Assembly: GCA_032622095.1 (NCBI GenBank)
Contig: CP136065.1
Span: 39,807,503-39,871,502 of the forward strand
Length of the DNA: 64,000 bases
Direction: 5' to 3'
DNA from: Siphonodentalium dalli
Taxonomy: Eukaryota > Mollusca > Scaphopoda > Gadilida > Siphonodentaliidae
Shown: piece by piece, positions 22,433 through 35,070 of the stretch
How the letters are laid out: the number at the start of each line of letters is the position of its first letter
Position numbering within the stretch: position 1 is the first letter of the stretch
Position numbers and translations under genes: made by a program
The notes under the pieces: generated by a model
Database searches by the model: none
Seen by the model: the letters and a program-made list of their open reading frames with translations, nothing else
What the model was told of the DNA's origin: nothing

Positions 22433-22824
22433 CCCTTTACCCAACAAACCGGCCAAAACCGGCCAAATAAAGCTTCAACAGCCTAAAATATCTTCGGTCT
22501 GTCTCAATAGAACCATACACATATGGATATCATTGGAACCGGCTCCTTGACCACATTGTGATAGTTACAGTTATGCCCTGTGCCAATGCATTCTCTTATA
22601 TATGCGAGTCGACCATAGGTCGCCTCGCATATATAAGAGAATGCATTGGCCTAAAAAAAATCTTTTTTTAACACTTTTTACAATTTTTGCTTACATTCTA
22701 TAACAATTTTATAATTTTTAATGTGTTAAGCCAATGCATTCTCTTAGATATGCGAGGCGACCTATGGTCGACTCGCATATATAAGAGAATGCATTGGCAC
22801 AGGGCCCTTCTGTTGGGTAAAGGG
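22433..22824 (-). mobile_element. Family P cassette MITE, 392-bp intact copy (minus)
   Basis: TTAA is duplicated at 22429-22432 and 22825-22828. The ends are CCCTTTACCCAACA and its perfect inverse. In this orientation the long unique arm (GGCCAAAACCGGCC to the CACATTGTGATAG phrase) comes first, then the cassette, then GCCCTTCTGTTGGG. One hairpin arm has a substitution (TCTTAGATATGCG). The TTAA duplication and CCCTTT start fit a piggyBac-like transposase acting in trans. Confidence 0.92.
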
Positions 22825-22984
22825 TTAATCGTATCGTATCAATTCAACTGACATTTTATTACAGTAAATTCATCACATTTTTTAATTTCGTTTTCTTTTT
22901 AAAGATATCATGCAGTAAAGCCTATGTCATTACAAACGGGGCTGACGAATGTATTCATTTTAAAAGGAAACATTTATTCCGCCA

Positions 22985-23205
22985 ACAGTTATGTCACCGA
23001 ATTGACGTCACTAAACGCTCTTTGTGTGTTATCTATCAAGGCAAGAATAAATAACTCTCTTTATTTATGTGACTGCCAAGCCGGGGGGTAAGTTAAGTAA
23101 AAAAAGTGTAAGAATTGTGAATCGCATCAAAGAGGAGAAAAAAGCGCATCCCGTCGTTTCCTTGACAAGTCTTATTTTCATTATCCAACAATAAAGAGCG
23201 ACGAT
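22985..23205. repeat. CGCTCTTTRT / AATAAAGAGCG motif cluster
   Basis: ACGCTCTTTGTGTG (23015), AACTCTCTTTATTT (23052) and AATAAAGAGCGACG (23190) repeat the motif of the 5.8-6.1 and 18.7 kb clusters, in both orientations. Confidence 0.45.
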
Positions 23206-23708
23206 TGTACTTGTGTGTGGAAAGTTAAAACAGTTACAATATACCACGTGCATACATGTATGGAAATGGGGGGGGGGTGGTTCTTTTCAGAACATATATG
23301 ATGTAGGTATATAACATATATTGACATAAACTTAACTAAAATACAAAAACAAATATATTACTCAGTGCTGCATCGTATATATCTTATAATTTAACCCTAT
23401 ATTTCCTCAATACTCATTGGCGAGCAGTTCGATATTAGGTAGGAAATGTTCAGATATTAAATATATCATTTGTTTGTTGAACTTATACTATCTGAACAGC
23501 TCGGCCACCAACGAGTATGATTCTGTGTGCATTTGTATTACCTTATCGTCTGTCTGCCGTCAGCTTTTATTACCTGAACACCCCCCAAAATTAATAGTGA
23601 ACCATTCCTATACCTTTATAACTGAATGAGAGAATGCATTCAGAATAAAAGCCTAAAATTAAACGCAGTAATAGCTCACACTGTTCTCGTTCATATAATT
23701 CAAAGTTA

Positions 23709-24100
23709 CCCTTTACCCAACAGAAGGGCCCTGTGCCAATGCATTCTCTTATATATGCGAGTCGACCATAGGTCGCCTCGCATATATAAGAGAATGCATT
23801 GGCTTAACACATTAAAAATTATAAAATTGTTAAAGAATGTAAGAAAAAATGGTAAAAAGTGTTAAAAAAAGATTATTTTTAGGCCAATGCATTCTCTTAT
23901 ATATGCGAGGCGACCTATGGTCGACTCGCATATATAAGAGAATGCATTGGCACAGGGCATAACTGTAACTATCACAATGTGGTCAAGGAGCCGGTTCCAA
24001 TGATATCCATATTTGTATGGTTCTATTGAGACAGACCGAAGATATTTTAAGCTGTTGCAGCTTTATTTGGCCGGTTTTGGCCGGTTTGTTGGGTAAAGGG
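23709..24100 (+). mobile_element. Family P cassette MITE, 392-bp intact copy (plus)
   Basis: The left end CCCTTTACCCAACA follows TTA (one A of the expected TTAA appears lost), and the right end TGTTGGGTAAAGGG is followed by TTAA (24101-24104). Both hairpins are complete, separated by an AT-rich spacer with 'gttaaagaatgtaagaaaaa'. That spacer phrase is also present, in reverse, in family T. The length equals that of the copies at 22.4 and 46.8 kb. Confidence 0.92.
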
Positions 24101-24104
24101 TTAA

Positions 24105-25925
24105 TGAATAAGTACATTAAATACGTATGTGAACTTATATTTATGCATTGCAAGGACTATAGCAACGTGACGGACACCATTTCATCAAAGAGAATAAAGG
24201 GTCATATTTGGCCATAAAATACCAAAATATGTCACCATCCTCAAAATCAAAATCGCGTACCAGCCGAATATTTGAATGCCGAATACCATTTATGACGGCG
24301 GTATGAAACATGAATACCGACTAGCAGTGGGGTAGAACCCCACGTACCGTCTGAAAATGAATCCCATGTACGGGGGGGGGGCGTGAAACTCTTAAGTTGA
24401 GGCCTGAAGATACTTCGTATCGTTAACAGTTTCGGTTGAATGCATTATATCTTTAATTTCATTATAGTACTCACCATATTAAGAAGTCAGATCTTCTAAA
24501 TTAAATCACGCCTGAAGTTGAGAAAAATAGTCAAAATCACTGATTCACAAAGTCAGAAAATCGTAAAGACACCTAAAGTTCTGTGTACTGATACAACTTG
24601 GAATCGGTTCGTAATAAGCGACTGTTCATAAGAGCATAACCACTAACAAACCACTCGACGATAGGTATCAGCGAGATGTCTTAGTATAGCTATCGAGCTC
24701 TGCTGTAGCCTCAGTGAGGGCCCCGTCTCTTATTGAACAACACACAATGGTGAAATGGTAGTAGCATCTCCCAGTACAAAAATTCTTACTGATCGATACA
24801 ATGGGAAATTTAAATAACACAGGCGATTATTTTTACGATATCAATAGATCCGCAATTCTTTATCGAATCACTGATAATTTTTGGCGCTAATTTCATTTTC
24901 TCGCCGATGCTTAAATGAGACGTATTCTTCAACATCTCTCGTCATTAGTGAAAATGAATGCGGATAGGTTAGCGTGATGTTCCGCTAAAAGGAATGCGTT
25001 TATCGCATGAACACGCTTGAGTGGATTCAGTATTGTTACGAATTATGATATGATAGCATCTTTCTTTCATAATTGTTCGACTTCTGGTTTAATTCATCCC
25101 ATGGCTCCGATTAGATTCGAACGCAGCGATCTAGTATTGTAACAAAGTAGCTCGTTGCTAACATTCCCTTCCACTTGACCAGTCACACAAGACAAATTGG
25201 ATTTCCAACATTCCTTGCAACATTGCGCTGCCAATACTTGAAATGTCAGGTCATTAAAACTTCGGTCGATGATGTTGAGTCAGCTGAAACGAATAAAACA
25301 TGCGGGTACACAATGTAGTTGTTTTTCGGAGGCATCCTATACAGATTATGACAGCATTGGACAGGTATAGATTCACGTGACTTTGTGAGCGATTTTGCTT
25401 TGCTTCGCTTACAATTATGGAGTTTCTCCAGAGTAATTAATTCAAAAGTCACAGAAGTCATAGAAAAACATGCAATTTTGAGTTGGGACCTTCAGCTACA
25501 GCGAAGCACATTATTAGGGAACAGACAATAACTAAGAAATATATTCCCGATTTATTTTTTCCGACTTTATAAGGTTCCCTGTCAAAGCTTCAAAAAGTTC
25601 CTAGGTTTTGTACTGGCGGAATATGATCTCAACGGGCGTTGTTAGCCACAGCAGAGATTCGCGGCGTGATCAAGGCAGGTCCAACAAATGGGTATAAGTG
25701 TGACGTCTGGTGATATATACTATGCTATTTCTATAGAGACGAATCAACTTCTGGCGAGCAAATAGCGTAAGTTGGTGTTGCATGTGGACCGATCGCCTAA
25801 GGCGGCTGTCTGATTCTGTTAAACTCGATAAGACCAACTGAATAAAATAGAGATGGCTCGGATCCCAAATGAGATTGGATTGAGTCAAATGTACTACAAC
25901 CAGCACCGTAAAATCCACCTTTACG
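24105..25925. other. No gene recognised
   Basis: This is mostly unclassified. A tRNA-like trace (GCGTTCGAATC on the minus strand near 25105-25120) is present without a convincing box A. Short poly-G tracts occur near 24371. Open frames here are short and featureless. Confidence 0.35.
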
Positions 25926-25928
25926 TTG

Positions 25929-28900
25929 CCACCACTAATACTACCACTACCAAGCCACCACAACCAACAGCACCACCACCACAACCAATACCATCACGAA
26001 CTAGCACCACCAACAACATACACCGAAACCACCATCACAATCATCACCACCACCAACACCATAACGACCATAACCACAAACACTATCACTACCTATCACA
26101 CCACCACCACAACCACTACTAATACTACCACTACCAAGCCACTGCAACCAACAGCACCACAATCAATACTATCACGAACTAGCACCACAAACAACATACA
26201 CCGAAACCTCCATCACAATCATCAACACCAGCAACAACACCATAACGACCATAACCTCAAACACTACCACACCACCACCACAACCACTACTAATACTACC
26301 ACTATTAATGCCACCAATACCAAGGCAACCAACAGCAACAACACAAACACCTATAATATCACAATCACAACTACTATTATTACAACCACCACCAGCACCA
26401 CCACTAACAACACACAGCGAAGCCACCATCATCATCACCACCAACACGAGCATAACCACAGCCACCACCACCACCACCATCACCACAGCCACCACTATCA
26501 CCACCACCACCACCACCACCACCACCAATAACACTAATACTACTAACACCAATACTAATAATGACACTGAATACCACAGCAACAACAAAAATACCGATAC
26601 CGCCATCATAATCATCACCGCCTCCAACATCAACAACATACAGCGAATCACCCTCATCATCACCACCAACACGAGTATAACCAACACCACCACCACCACC
26701 AACGCCGCCACCACTATCACCACCACCACCACCACTACCACCGCCATCACCACCAATACCATTAATACTACTAACACCAATACTAATAATGACACTGAAT
26801 AACAAAGCAACAATACAAACACCGATACCGCCATCATAATCATCACCGCCTCCAACAACATACAGCGAAGTCACCTTCATTACCACCACAAACACGAGCG
26901 CAACCAATACCGCCACCACCACAACCAATAATAGTACCACTAACAATGGCATCGCAACCAACATCACCACCACAACGACAACTACAGCCATCAATACCAC
27001 CATTCACTAGCAGTCTAGCACCACCAACAGCATACACGAACTCCCCATCATAATGATCACCACCACCAATACCATCACGACCATAACCACAGCCACTATC
27101 ACTAGCTACCACACCACACCACCACTACCGCTACTAATATTACCAATATTAATGCCACCAGTACCATGACAACAAACAGCTACTACACAAACACCTATAC
27201 CACCACAATCACAACTACTATTATTACAACCACCACCAGCACCACCACTAACAACACACAGCGAAGTCACCATCATCACCAACACCAACACCAGCACAAC
27301 CATAACCACCACCACCACCATTACCACCACCACCACTATCACCACTAGCACCATCACCCACTAATACTACCACTAATAATGACACTGAATACCACAGCAA
27401 CAACAAAACACCGATACCGCCATCATAATCATCACCGCCTCCAACACCAACAACATAGAGCGAAGTCACCATCATCACCATCACCAACACGAGCAAAACT
27501 ACAACCACCACTACCACCGCCACCACTATCACCACCACCACCACCACTACCACCGCCATCACCACCAATACCATTAATACTACTAACACCAATAATAATA
27601 ATGACACTGAATAACACAGCAACAACACAAACACCGATACCGCCATCATAATCATCACCGCCTCCAACACCAACAACATACAGCGAAGTCACCATCATCA
27701 TCACCACCAACACCAACAACATACAGCGAAGTCACCATCATCACCATCACCAACACCAACAACATACAGCGAAGTCACCATCATCATCACCACCAACACG
27801 AGTATAACCACCATCACCACCACCACCGCCACCACTATCATCATCACCACCACCACCACCACCACCACCACTACCACCGCCATCACAACCAATACCACCA
27901 ATACTACTAACACCAATACTAATAATGACACTGAATACCACGGCAACAACACAAACACCGATACCGCCATCATAATCATCACCGCCTCCAACAACATACA
28001 GCGAAGTCACCTTCATTACCATCACCAACACCAACAACATACAGCGAAGTCACCATCATCACCACCATCAACACGAGTATAACCACCACCATCACCACCA
28101 CCACCACTATCACCACCACCACCACCACCATTACCACTAATACTACAAACACCAATACTAATAATGACACTGAATACCACGGCAACAACACAAACACCGA
28201 TACCGCCATCATAATCATCACCGCCTCCAACACCAACAACATACAGCGAATCACCCTCATCATCACCACCAACACGAGTATAACCACCACCACCACCAAC
28301 ACCAACACCGCCACCACTATCACCACCACCACCACCACTACCACCGCCATCACCACCAATACCATTAATACGACTAACACCAATACTAATAATGACACTG
28401 AATACCACGGCAACAACACAAACACCGATACCGCCATCATAATCATCACCGCCTCCAACAACATACAGCGAAGTCACCATCATCACCATCACCAACACCA
28501 ACAACATACAGCGAAGTCACCATCATCACCACCATCAACACGAGTATAACCACCACCACCACCACCACCACCACTATCACCACCACCACAACCACTACCA
28601 CCGCCATCACGTAGCCACTGGGGCTGTGGCAATTCATTCTATGTATATTTGACTGATCTGCCCATTCAACATACCACCAATACCACTAATACTACTAACA
28701 CCAATACTAATAATGACACTGAATACCACGGCAACAACACAAACACCGATAACGCCATCATAATCATCACCGCCTCCAACACCATACAGCGAAGTCACCT
28801 TCATTACCGCCTCCAACACCAACAACATACAGCGAAGTCACCATTATCACCATCACCAACACCAACAACATACAGCGAAGTCACCATCATCACCATCACC

Positions 28901-29106
28901 AACACCAACAACACACAGCGAAGTCACCATCATCATCACCATCAACACGAGCACAACCACAACCACCACCACCTCCATCACCACCGCCGCCACAGCCACC
29001 ACCACCACCATCACCACCGCCACCACCACCTAAATCTCCACCACCACTATTACTACCACTAACAATGGCATCGCAACCAACAGCATCACCACAACCACAA
29101 CTAGAA
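25929..29106 (+). repeat. Large G-poor (ACC/ATC/AAC)n composite array
   Basis: About 3.2 kb is made almost entirely of CCA, ACC, ATC, AAT and AAC triplets, with very few G residues on the plus strand. A higher-order block recurs: AATAATGACACTGAATACCA, then 'accgataccgccatcataatc', then 'acatacagcgaagtcaccatc'. GACACTGAAT occurs near 26563, 26791, 27381, 27603, 27927, 28166, 28395 and 28715, with irregular spacing of about 220-590 bp. Long open frames (Thr/His-rich on plus, Val/Gly-rich on minus) follow from the triplet period and absence of stops and should not be annotated as genes. A 60-70 bp unrelated segment interrupts the array near 28610. Confidence 0.93.
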
Positions 29107-30111
29107 TGCACTCAGAGAGATGCCAGCGTGCGCAAAAATGTAATAAACAATAATTTAAAAAATAATTTCACTGTATTTTACTTAATTTATTTAATTTAAT
29201 TTAATGTTAGCAAAAAAAGACAATTACCATTTCTCATTTCATCACAGATAAAAGGCAAATTACTATATTAATCATTTAAGTAATTAAAACCAATTCCATG
29301 TTGCCGAAAGGATGAGACTTTAATATCGATTACATTTTTTTCAGCGGTATATTTTCATTTTCATTTTCCGATAGTCAAAGGTGACCAAAGGAGCAATTAT
29401 AAGAAATAATTAATACTATTTGTGTAAATATTGATAGCAGCCAATATGCAACAATAAATATCAATAATTAATCAATAATTAATCAATAACGATCATTTTA
29501 TGTAATAATAAACTCTTCAAACGGTGTTTGTGTCAACAAATGCGTTTTGTTTTGTGTTACGTCATTCGTCGTATTTGACCCGGAACTCGGCTGAAGGTTA
29601 GGCTATTCAGCCTATTGCGTCGAATTACGAAATCGCGTTTTGAATGTCTCTCTTTTTATCGTGCGGGAAAAGAGAGACATTCTAAACGCACGAACCAAAA
29701 ATGATAAAACTTCCCAATTATAAGTAAAAATACCCAAATGAAGGAGTCTATGTAGGTCCCGAAGGAGTCTATAGACTCTTTGATGCGAGTTCTGATGGAG
29801 AAAATGTAGGTCGATCTATTTATGTCATAACTCTGACGTATTTTGACCTGGGAGAAAAAATGGAAATCGAGGCTCACTACGAGCATGCCAGTTTTAAATA
29901 TAGAAACAGGGAATCCGGACAAATGGCGATATCGGCGACAAACAAATAATCGAAAACAACACATAAAATAAACATAGCAAAAACGCGACACAGTAAAAAT
30001 GTCAGAACGCCACGAGGTTTTACGTCGTTTTTGGTGACGTCATGGAGTGTGACACCAAGCTACCAAGCTACGAATCTGTCTGATCGCCATACTGTTGCGC
30101 GAGCGCACGTA
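29107..30111. other. Spacer between two ACC arrays; no gene recognised
   Basis: The first half is very AT-rich, with 'tcaataattaatcaataatta' runs near 29460. The second half contains a tight hairpin at 29642-29682 (GAATGTCTCTCTTTTT pairing with AAAAGAGAGACATTC). The block could be an insertion into a once continuous array, but no clear target duplication is visible. Confidence 0.45.
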
Positions 30112-30798
30112 ACTACCACCATCAATACCATCATGCACTAGCACTACCAACAACATACACCGAAACCACCATCACTATGATCACCAACACCATCAGGACC
30201 ACAACCAGAACCACTATTACTACCACTAACAATGCCACCAATATCACCGAAACCAACTGCAACAACACAAACACATATACCGCCACAATCATAACCACTA
30301 TTATCACCAACACCAGCACAACCACTACCAGCACTATCACTACATACCACCACCACTAACACCACACCAAAACTACCACTAACAATGACACAAATAATAC
30401 CGCAGTCAACAGCAACAACACAACGACATATACCACCGCAATCACAACTACTATTCTACATCAACACCATCACTAGCATCACCAACAACATCCACCGAAA
30501 CCACCATCATATTCATCACCACCACCAACACCAACACAACCACCACCACCACCCCACAACCACCACTAATATTACCACTAACAATGCCACCATACCACCG
30601 CAACCAACAGCAACAACACAACAACTGATGCCACCACAATCACAACTACTATTATCATCACCAATATCATCACTAGCACCACCAACAAAATCCACAGAAA
30701 CCACCATCACAATCATCACCACCATCAACAGCAGCACAACCACAACCACCACATCCCCCTCCACCACCACCACCACCACCACCACCACCACAAACAAT
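30112..30798 (+). repeat. Second G-poor (ACC/ATC/AAC)n array
   Basis: The composition matches the 25.9-29.1 kb array (ACC, ATC, AAC triplets, few G) and some phrases are shared, such as 'acaacatacaccgaaaccacc'. It lacks the GACACTGAATACC higher-order block, so it represents an earlier or separately evolved part. Long Thr-rich frames here are by-products of the repeat. Confidence 0.9.
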
Positions 30799-31655
30799 TT
30801 AAATGGGGACTGACTTAAGCTTGAATATTTTTATGGCAAAGTGTAGTATTTGCTTACTGCCTGGATCTGTGTTGTGTCGTGGCACGATTTCTCAGTGAAA
30901 CTAACACTCCGCGACATTCCTGCTATCATTTTAACTGACCACGTCGCGCTGTAAGCGATATAAAACTCGAATGATAACTCGTACGAGTTCACCAAACGAC
31001 AAACCCATGCAGATGTTACCACGTATATATATATATCACAGTGAGCAAACACGAAAGTTAGTGTTCAGCGTAATTTAGTGCCAACTACTGAATAAATTCG
31101 TTTGTTATTTCGCTACATCGCACTCTTATACTCTATTACACAAGCGAAGACACGGCCTTTCTTCACCGAAGTACTCAAGATGTTCAAGTAGGATCTAATT
31201 GAGGTATATGTCACAATTAAGTCACATACGTCACGGCGAGATGTCTCTCCGAATGTCAATTAAACAGTAAACTAGCATATAGACTGAAGATGGGTACATT
31301 CCAGGCTCCCTTTACAATGGGTTTGATGCATCTGCCGAAATGGTTCAGAGACCAAATTGGTGTAATGTTTATTATGCATTGCTAGTGTTCGTGTTCTCTG
31401 ACTTGTCCTCGAAAGAAAAAGATCCATATAGTGCATGTCAACTGCAGACTATTGCTCAGACAATTGGTCCCATTTCGGTGCTATGTTTCGTGGTTGTCCG
31501 ACATTTGGATCATCTCCATATCGAATTATCATCGAGAGACACATCGTTAACAATGCTGGTGTTTGAATTATTAATCCCAGTGCATGTCTGAATCGGGCAA
31601 ATATATGCAAGGTTGGTATGACCATTTGATTTCTGAGAGGATTGCAATACTCAGT
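30799..31655. other. No gene recognised
   Basis: This is unclassified. The longest frame (31340-31591, plus) has no recognisable domain. An (AT)n run of about 12 bp lies near 31025. Confidence 0.35.
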
Positions 31656-31660
31656 CTTAA

Positions 31661-31746
31661 CCTTTCCACAACGGCAGCTCCTGAAATTTTGCGAAATCCA
31701 TATGCCAATGTATTCTCTTATATATGCGACTCTCCCATATATGGAA
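31661..31746. mobile_element. Family M MITE, left-end fragment
   Basis: TTAA (31657-31660) is followed by CCTTTCCACAACGGCAGCTC, CTGAAATTTTGCGAAATCC, and the first arm of a cassette hairpin (GCCAATGTATTCTC...). The sequence breaks off inside the loop at about 31746, so the second arm, the second hairpin and the right end are missing. Confidence 0.7.
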
Positions 31747-31749
31747 CAG

Positions 31750-32305
31750 ATACCACGTGCTCAATGTCATGGTGACTGTTAATAATGGCCGCTGAATTGA
31801 TTGATTTGATTGTGTACATAACAATAACACAATCATATAAACACAAAAATTATGATCATGTTTCCGTCTATTATGCACATATGATGTTCAAATCGTTGAC
31901 CAGAGTAACCAGGATATCAAAATCACTGATGTTGAATGTTCAAATGCTTTTCTGCTGTTACCATGATATCCGTAACATTGATAATAGCAAACAGGATGTC
32001 AAAACCGTTGGCTTGCGTAGCCACATCTCTGAAACATTCATCAGATAGAAACTCCTATAACCGCACCACGTGCATGTACCGCATCGGACAATATTCACAG
32101 TGAGGTAGCAACATTTATACATATAACTCATTCGCTATATATTTTGGTTGTATTATTCATATACATGTAGGCCACGTAAACGACGAATACTCACTTCGGT
32201 GCGAGACATCTTGCGGCCATTACGAGAAAATTACGATGTTGGTTACCGGCCCTGAAACACGATATCATATATAGAATGGCAATCTTTACCAGAAGGCACC
32301 AGTCA
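31750..32305. other. No gene recognised
   Basis: This is unclassified sequence with short incidental frames only. Phrases such as 'atatcaaaatcactgatgttg' and 'gatgtcaaaaccgttggcttg' hint at old short direct repeats around 31885-32015. Confidence 0.3.
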
Positions 32306-32309
32306 AACT

Positions 32310-32865
32310 TCCTTTATGACTCTGCCACCGGCTGGGTACTAGTCTGTGGTTTCTATATTTAGCGCGGGGTTTTCGAGACAAAATGGCGATAACCGCGATC
32401 GCCCTTAAGTCAAATTTCCTGTGTGCTTTGATCATTATTCCCACACTTAATGACAGAATGGAGGATTAGAGCGGTAGTTTTTTTTTGACGATTTTCGCAA
32501 ACTAATCGTCAAAATTGCAGCAAATTCGAACCCTTGTGTTTGACTTGCCACGCGTGCTGTCGTCCATGTGCGTTTATACTTCTGTGTTGATAAAATAATC
32601 GGATAACCAAATCACACCGTTTCGAAATATAGTTCTTTGGTTTTAGTGGGACTTTCGAAACTTAAGGTACGAAATTATACAAATTTTGTTCGATATTTTG
32701 TGTGGTTAAAAAGGGCAGCATGTTGCTCTGCTCGCTTAGTATATATCTTATTATCGCGGAAGTCCACCAAATGTGGTTAAAATGTCGCCGGTAGCAGCGG
32801 TCTTATCGAGTCACCAAGATAGGTAAACCCTGCATGGAGTTTGATAGAACGGCTGGCGCTTGTCG
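32310..32865 (+). repeat. ~550-bp dispersed repeat, copy A
   Basis: This region aligns with 61175-61640 in the same order: 'gactctgccaccggctgg', 'aaatggcgata', 'tcgccc..aagtcaaatttcc', 'tgttgataaaataatcgg', 'aaatcacaccgtttcg', 'ttgctctgctcgcttagtat', 'atcgcggaagtc', and a final 'ggtaaaccctgcatggagtt'. Partial relatives lie at 20.78 and 58.37 kb. No coding frame or terminal repeat is evident. The class is unknown. Confidence 0.65.
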
Positions 32866-33334
32866 GTTACGGACGCTTCGTACGTTCGATTCAATTCTGC
32901 CACTTATCCGATGATAATGATACACGTGCTCGAAATAATGAAATGCCACAGGTATCGGATATACCGAGAGAGCATAGGGGAAGTGTCACGCGGACATTCT
33001 AATTGCGGCCGTTATACTTGTGACATAGACTGTCCATAATCCTATATGTTCATACAACGGATCAACAACCAACCTCTGTGTCCTCAAGTTATTGTGTTAT
33101 CACATTCCGCGATGTGTCTTACATACGAAGTAGCAATTATAGCGCGCGTTGTCTGTTCAATTGTCGTGACAATAGAGCCGTCGTCCTCCGAGATGAATCG
33201 AGTTGATTATTCCGCCAAGTTTTCGATTCGAGCGGATGCTTACAATCTTTTAAATTTCAAGATTATCGAGCCAGACGATTCTATCGAGTGACATTTAAAT
33301 AGAGATCACATTCTGCATCATTTGTGGTACTTCG

Positions 33335-33790
33335 ACTATGGCGTGACTCTTGGCGTGCCAACGCCGTTCAAAACTGACAAACACCGAGTTATTCTCTGTA
33401 TATGCATTGTGTTAAGTGTAAAGTCGATGGTTTGTGTTGACCAATATATACGTTTGAGATAAAGTAAGCATTGTGTAAGTATTGAAATTAGATCACCATA
33501 ACTTAGAGAATGAACACAAAATTACCCACCATTTGAGTCTATACATCCCAATCATAAACAATTCGCCATGTCGTGGTTCTTGACGTGTCAACTCCGTTCA
33601 AACACTGATGTACACAGATATTCCATTGTGATATGTGGAAAGTCGATGGACACATACATTTGGTTTATATGTATAAGCAGTATTTAAGAATGGAATCTGC
33701 ATGGATAATCATATATTATATAGATAATGCACATAAAACTACCCACTATTTGAGTCTCTACATTCCAGTCATTAACATTTCTTGGGCGAA
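33335..33790 (+). repeat. Diverged ~230-bp tandem duplication
   Basis: Two units share 'gtcgtggttcttgacgtgtcaac' against 'ggcgtgactcttggcgtgccaac', then 'aaagtcgatgg', 'acaaaattacccaccatttgagtct' against 'cataaaactacccactatttgagtct', and 'tacat.cca.tcat.aac'. They have drifted considerably, so the duplication is old. Confidence 0.7.
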
Positions 33791-33794
33791 TTGT

Positions 33795-34150
33795 TGAGAG
33801 TCAGCATCAGAGTATTACGGAATATTAAATATGCGTTTCTTACGCTGCATTCATGAACGCATGGTGTCGAAGGCGATTAATGCTAATATTGCCACACCAG
33901 TGGATAAAATAATGTAAGCACAAACGTATTATATAGAATCATCGGCCCGTCTTTCATTGGGGTCAGAAGTGTTCCGCCGTCCCCCACCCCATGAAATTGG
34001 TTAAATATTCATAATTTTGCACAATGAATCTACTGCACCAATTATGAGCATATACGACGGATTTGTTAATTAAGTTGACTGTGTTCTCCGAATAGAATAG
34101 TGTGTTCTGAAGATAGCGAATTTCTTTCAAACAGTCTATGAGTTTTTATG
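33795..34150. other. No gene recognised
   Basis: Unclassified sequence. Confidence 0.3.
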
Positions 34151-34164
34151 GCCTTCGTTTTCGC

Positions 34165-34320
34165 TATCGTATACTGTTAAAAATGTCCGCAAATTTACGG
34201 ACAATGTGTAGCTAATTTTGCTGTCATCACATATGCTATAAAATACCGAATGCCCGTAAAACAATTAAATGATATTTTCCGAAAAATTAACGGAAGTTCC
34301 GTTTAAATTCAAATATTTAC
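34165..34320. repeat. Foldback repeat with ACTGTTAAAAATGTCCGTAA-type motif
   Basis: The sequence reads 'actgttaaaaatgtccgcaa' followed by 'tttacggaca'. Further on are 'ccgtaaaacaattaaatg' and 'aaaaattaacggaagttccg'. Related motifs (GTCCGTAATTTTACAG and CCGTAAAAATACAG, with AACAGTGTT) occur at 52.61-52.72 kb. Short CCGTAAA/TTTACGG dyads make small hairpins. Probably a decayed MITE. Confidence 0.45.
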
Positions 34321-34632
34321 ATAACCCGTCTGTGTTACACTAAATCGTATTCAGTGATTGGTCAACTGCCAATGTGGTCACCGTTTCATACCCCAATAAC
34401 ACAGACCGTAACACAAACACGACGTCACAAATGGTTGACCTAATCACTTAAAGCGGTAAGCGGAATAATTGGGCGTGCTTTTAATAGTTCAACCGAATTG
34501 CATCTGAAGCCAGATTTATATCGATGAAATGCTCTTTGCTAAGTGCTTGTAAATCTTATATTGGGCTGACTTAATGTGGTGTATGGGCTTGTCTCAAATT
34601 ATCATCAAAAAGCTTTATAACTACTAGAAATA

Positions 34633-34790
34633 AATGTAGTGGGTGTATTATTTCATGGGGGATACGGCGGTGTGGTCGTTGAGGCACATTTCGCAGTTCA
34701 CACAATATGCCTTAACGGACACAACGTCGCGCCCCATACAGCACACGCACCAACTACGTTCATTTATTAAATGCCACATTGGCACATTGT
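34633..34790. repeat. Foldback repeat, longer copy of 14.89 kb element
   Basis: GTAGTGGGTGTATTATTTCA is matched by inverse motifs at the other end (ACACGCACCAACTAC), with 'gatacggcggtgtggtcgtt' against 'gacacaacgtcgcgccccat' in between. It is an imperfect palindrome of about 150 bp. Confidence 0.5.
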
Positions 34791-35070
34791 ATTTTTTTCT
34801 CTATAAAAGTGTGCCCATTATTAGGATTTTAATACTTACATATTAGGCTACATTGTAAAACACTGGTATATGACATAAATAATACGGTATTTGACCGTCA
34901 GCATATTTGCCAGTAATAGCGCGTGATATAAACAGCACACCGTATTTCCTATACCTTATATGTAACGCAACACATAATGGAACAAACACGTGGTCTCGCA
35001 GACATTTCCATAAATAAAGATTCGACTTCATAATTCCACGAACTAAGGTTCCATTGTTTTATAGGAAACT

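Noticed and set aside
25090-25180. Possible tRNA or SINE head on the minus strand (GCGTTCGAATC)
   Set aside because: Only a box-B-like string is convincing. No acceptable box A at the right distance and no cloverleaf could be drawn.
25926-28507. Long Thr/His-rich and Val/Gly-rich open frames in the triplet array
   Set aside because: They exist on both strands and in several frames because the array has a 3-bp period and few stop triplets. Nothing resembles a protein domain.
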